Assembly: GCF_012939955.1 (NCBI RefSeq)
Contig: NZ_SPMY01000044.1
Location: forward strand, 1 to 64,000
DNA from: Candidatus Accumulibacter phosphatis
Lineage (GTDB): Bacteria; Pseudomonadota; Gammaproteobacteria; Burkholderiales; Rhodocyclaceae
Reading direction: 5' to 3'
Length of the DNA: 64,000 bases
Made by a program: the position numbers and the translations under genes. The notes under the pieces are model-generated. The model did not search any database. It worked only from the letters and a program-made list of their open reading frames with translations, and had not been told where the DNA came from. Shown piece after piece: positions 62,876 to 64,000 of the stretch. How positions within the stretch are numbered: position 1 is the first letter of the stretch; every line of letters starts with the position of its first letter.

Positions 62876-64000
62876 CGCTCGACGGTCTGCCCATCGAAAT
62901 CACCCTGGGTCTGGATGACAAACGCCTTCGACTCTACCCCGAGACGCGCATCAACCACTTGGGAGAGGCGATCAAGGTCGGCAGTTTCGTCCTTGTCGAC
63001 CCCGCCACCCACTTCCGCCAGATTGGTGGGTTTCTGCGTTTGAGCCCCAAGAACTGGCTGGTCCTCGGTTCCGACGACCGCATCCAGCAAGCAATCTTCG
63101 ACTACCCGGAACCTGTTGATGGGCATCATCTTGCCTTGATCCACGGCCGCGACGGTTTGGTATTCCGCAACCTCAGCGACGCCGGTACGACCATCGCGCC
63201 GATCGTCGAGCAGCCGCAAGTGGTCCGCCTGAAGCGCTTGCGGCGGCTGCGCAAGCGTAGCCGGTTGCTGGACCAGGGTATCCCGATAGCGCCGATGCTC
63301 GACAAAGCCAGGGCGCTGCGCATGAACAGGTTGCAGCGCTTGCGCACGATCTTCGGCGGGCCGATCACCCTGGTGCCTCGGGACGAGGCGCTGGACCTCA
63401 TCAATGAGGTCAATCGGCTGATGCACAACGAGGTCTATCGGGCCAGGGACGATAGAGGCTTGCCTGGCGGATTGCTCGTGCTGCCGCGCGGCTTGATTCC
63501 GATTGTGATCGCCGACATGCATGCGCAGATCGATAACCTGCTCACTGTCTTGACCCAGAACGCGTTCCTGGAAGCGCTGGAGGATGGAACTGGCGCCCTG
63601 GTGATTCTCGGCGATGCCGTGCATTGCGAGGTCGACGGTCAGCTGCGGGCGATGGAAAGCTCGATGATCCTGATGGACCTCATCTTTCGCCTCAAGCTGC
63701 GTTTTCCGGAGCAGGTGTTCTACGTCCGCGGCAACCATGATTCGTTTTCAGAGGAACTGGCCAAGGATGGGGTTCCGCAAGGCCTGCTGTGGGCCAGGGA
63801 GCTGAGCGAACTGCGCGGCGCGGTCTATCAAAGGGCCATGGGCGACTTTTACCGCCTGTTGCCCTACGTGGTCATGTCCCCGGATTTTTTCGCCTGCCAT
63901 GCCGCTGCGCCAAAGAGCAAGGTCAGCAAAAGAATCCTGGTGCAGCTCTACCAGCGACCCGAACTCATCCTCGAACTGATCAACAACCGTTTGCAAAAGG
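62872..64000 (+). CDS. FHA-like/PPP-family phosphatase fusion (runs off window)
   Basis: Open from GTG 62872 (overlapping the previous stop; GGGAGA upstream) to the end of the window, 376 codons without a stop. The N-terminal 110 residues resemble an FHA module (LRLSPKNWLVLGSDDR to FRNLSDAGTTIAP). After a basic linker (VVRLKRLRRLRKRSRLL) comes a metallophosphatase domain with the PPP-type set: IADMHAQIDNL (about 213), ILGDAVHCEVDGQL (about 245) and YVRGNHDSF (about 284). The GDAVHC box differs from the usual GDxVDRG. A pThr-recognising phosphatase is inferred. The C-terminus is not visible. Confidence 0.78.
   Translation, partial: MTLDGLPIEITLGLDDKRLRLYPETRINHLGEAIKVGSFVLVDPATHFRQIGGFLRLSPKNWLVLGSDDRIQQAIFDYPEPVDGHHLALIHGRDGLVFRNLSDAGTTIAPIVEQPQVVRLKRLRRLRKRSRLLDQGIPIAPMLDKARALRMNRLQRLRTIFGGPITLVPRDEALDLINEVNRLMHNEVYRARDDRGLPGGLLVLPRGLIPIVIADMHAQIDNLLTVLTQNAFLEALEDGTGALVILGDAVHCEVDGQLRAMESSMILMDLIFRLKLRFPEQVFYVRGNHDSFSEELAKDGVPQGLLWARELSELRGAVYQRAMGDFYRLLPYVVMSPDFFACHAAAPKSKVSKRILVQLYQRPELILELINNRLQK

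Noticed and set aside
62668-63738. Minus-strand frame of 356 codons
   Set aside because: It is antisense to the phosphatase gene, whose metal-binding motifs are read on the plus strand.
1-64000. CRISPR arrays, tRNA and rRNA genes
   Set aside because: I saw no regularly spaced repeats, no cloverleaf sequence with CCA and no rRNA-like conserved blocks.

Overview
The window is GC-rich, densely packed chromosomal DNA from a betaproteobacterium. The gene content (a Chp/PilT/PilU twitching system, a yqgE-ruvX-pyrR-pyrB-pyrC' operon, a fused MnhA/B antiporter, PiT with a DUF47 regulator, PhoU/PhoB/PhoR and ParA-type accessory genes) and the general style point to Rhodocyclales, and a Candidatus Accumulibacter-like polyphosphate accumulator is my best guess. 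That assignment is inference, because there is no rRNA or other marker here. I see no tRNA, rRNA, CRISPR array, complete IS element or prophage.

Layout. 1-2.4 kb: pilU (frameshifted) and pilT on the minus strand, preceded by two copies of a palindromic repeat (R1). 2.4-4.8 kb: the plus-strand yggS-proC-yggT-yggU operon. 4.8-8.8 kb: the minus-strand operon yqgE-ruvX-pyrR-pyrB-pyrC', whose dihydroorotase-like subunit has lost its zinc-binding histidines. 8.8-19.2 kb: photolyase, then the pilG-pilH-pilI-pilJ-chpA chemosensory operon. 19.3-22.4 kb: rubredoxin, divergent from thiD-thiE-hemL. 22.5-31.7 kb: a CorA-like channel divergent from kup (frameshifted), a secreted beta-helix protein, YebC, a HerA-like ATPase, a PhzF-like protein and an RfaH/NusG-like factor.

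31.7-40.5 kb is more eroded. It has remnants of an antiporter-type operon around a repeat fragment, then DUF2062, a tandem universal stress protein, a P-type ATPase that lost an internal block, htpX, a YqaA-like protein, a PEPCK-like DUF4914 protein between two short direct repeats, and a hibernation factor. 40.6-47.4 kb: nhaR facing a complete Mrp/Pha-type cation/proton antiporter operon (mnhAB-C-D-E-F-G). 47.7-50.7 kb: phoU-phoB-phoR with an R1 repeat between phoB and phoR. 50.7-57.1 kb: a lipoprotein, ecotin, a RES-Xre toxin-antitoxin pair with a frameshifted toxin, galU, a methyltransferase and an RbgA-type GTPase. 57.4-64 kb: a ParA ATPase with a probable ribbon-helix-helix partner, DUF47-pit phosphate uptake, and a P-loop protein followed by an FHA-like/PPP phosphatase that runs off the window.

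Themes: surface motility and its control; potassium, sodium and magnesium handling; and phosphate sensing and uptake. The most striking global signal is six genes each broken by exactly one extra base in a homopolymer run, which could be sequencing error, natural phase variation or slippage. The best candidates for undescribed biology are the ParA/ribbon-helix-helix pair, the P-loop/FHA-phosphatase pair beside the phosphate transporter, the DUF4914 gene between direct repeats, and two families of palindromic repeats (R1, R2).
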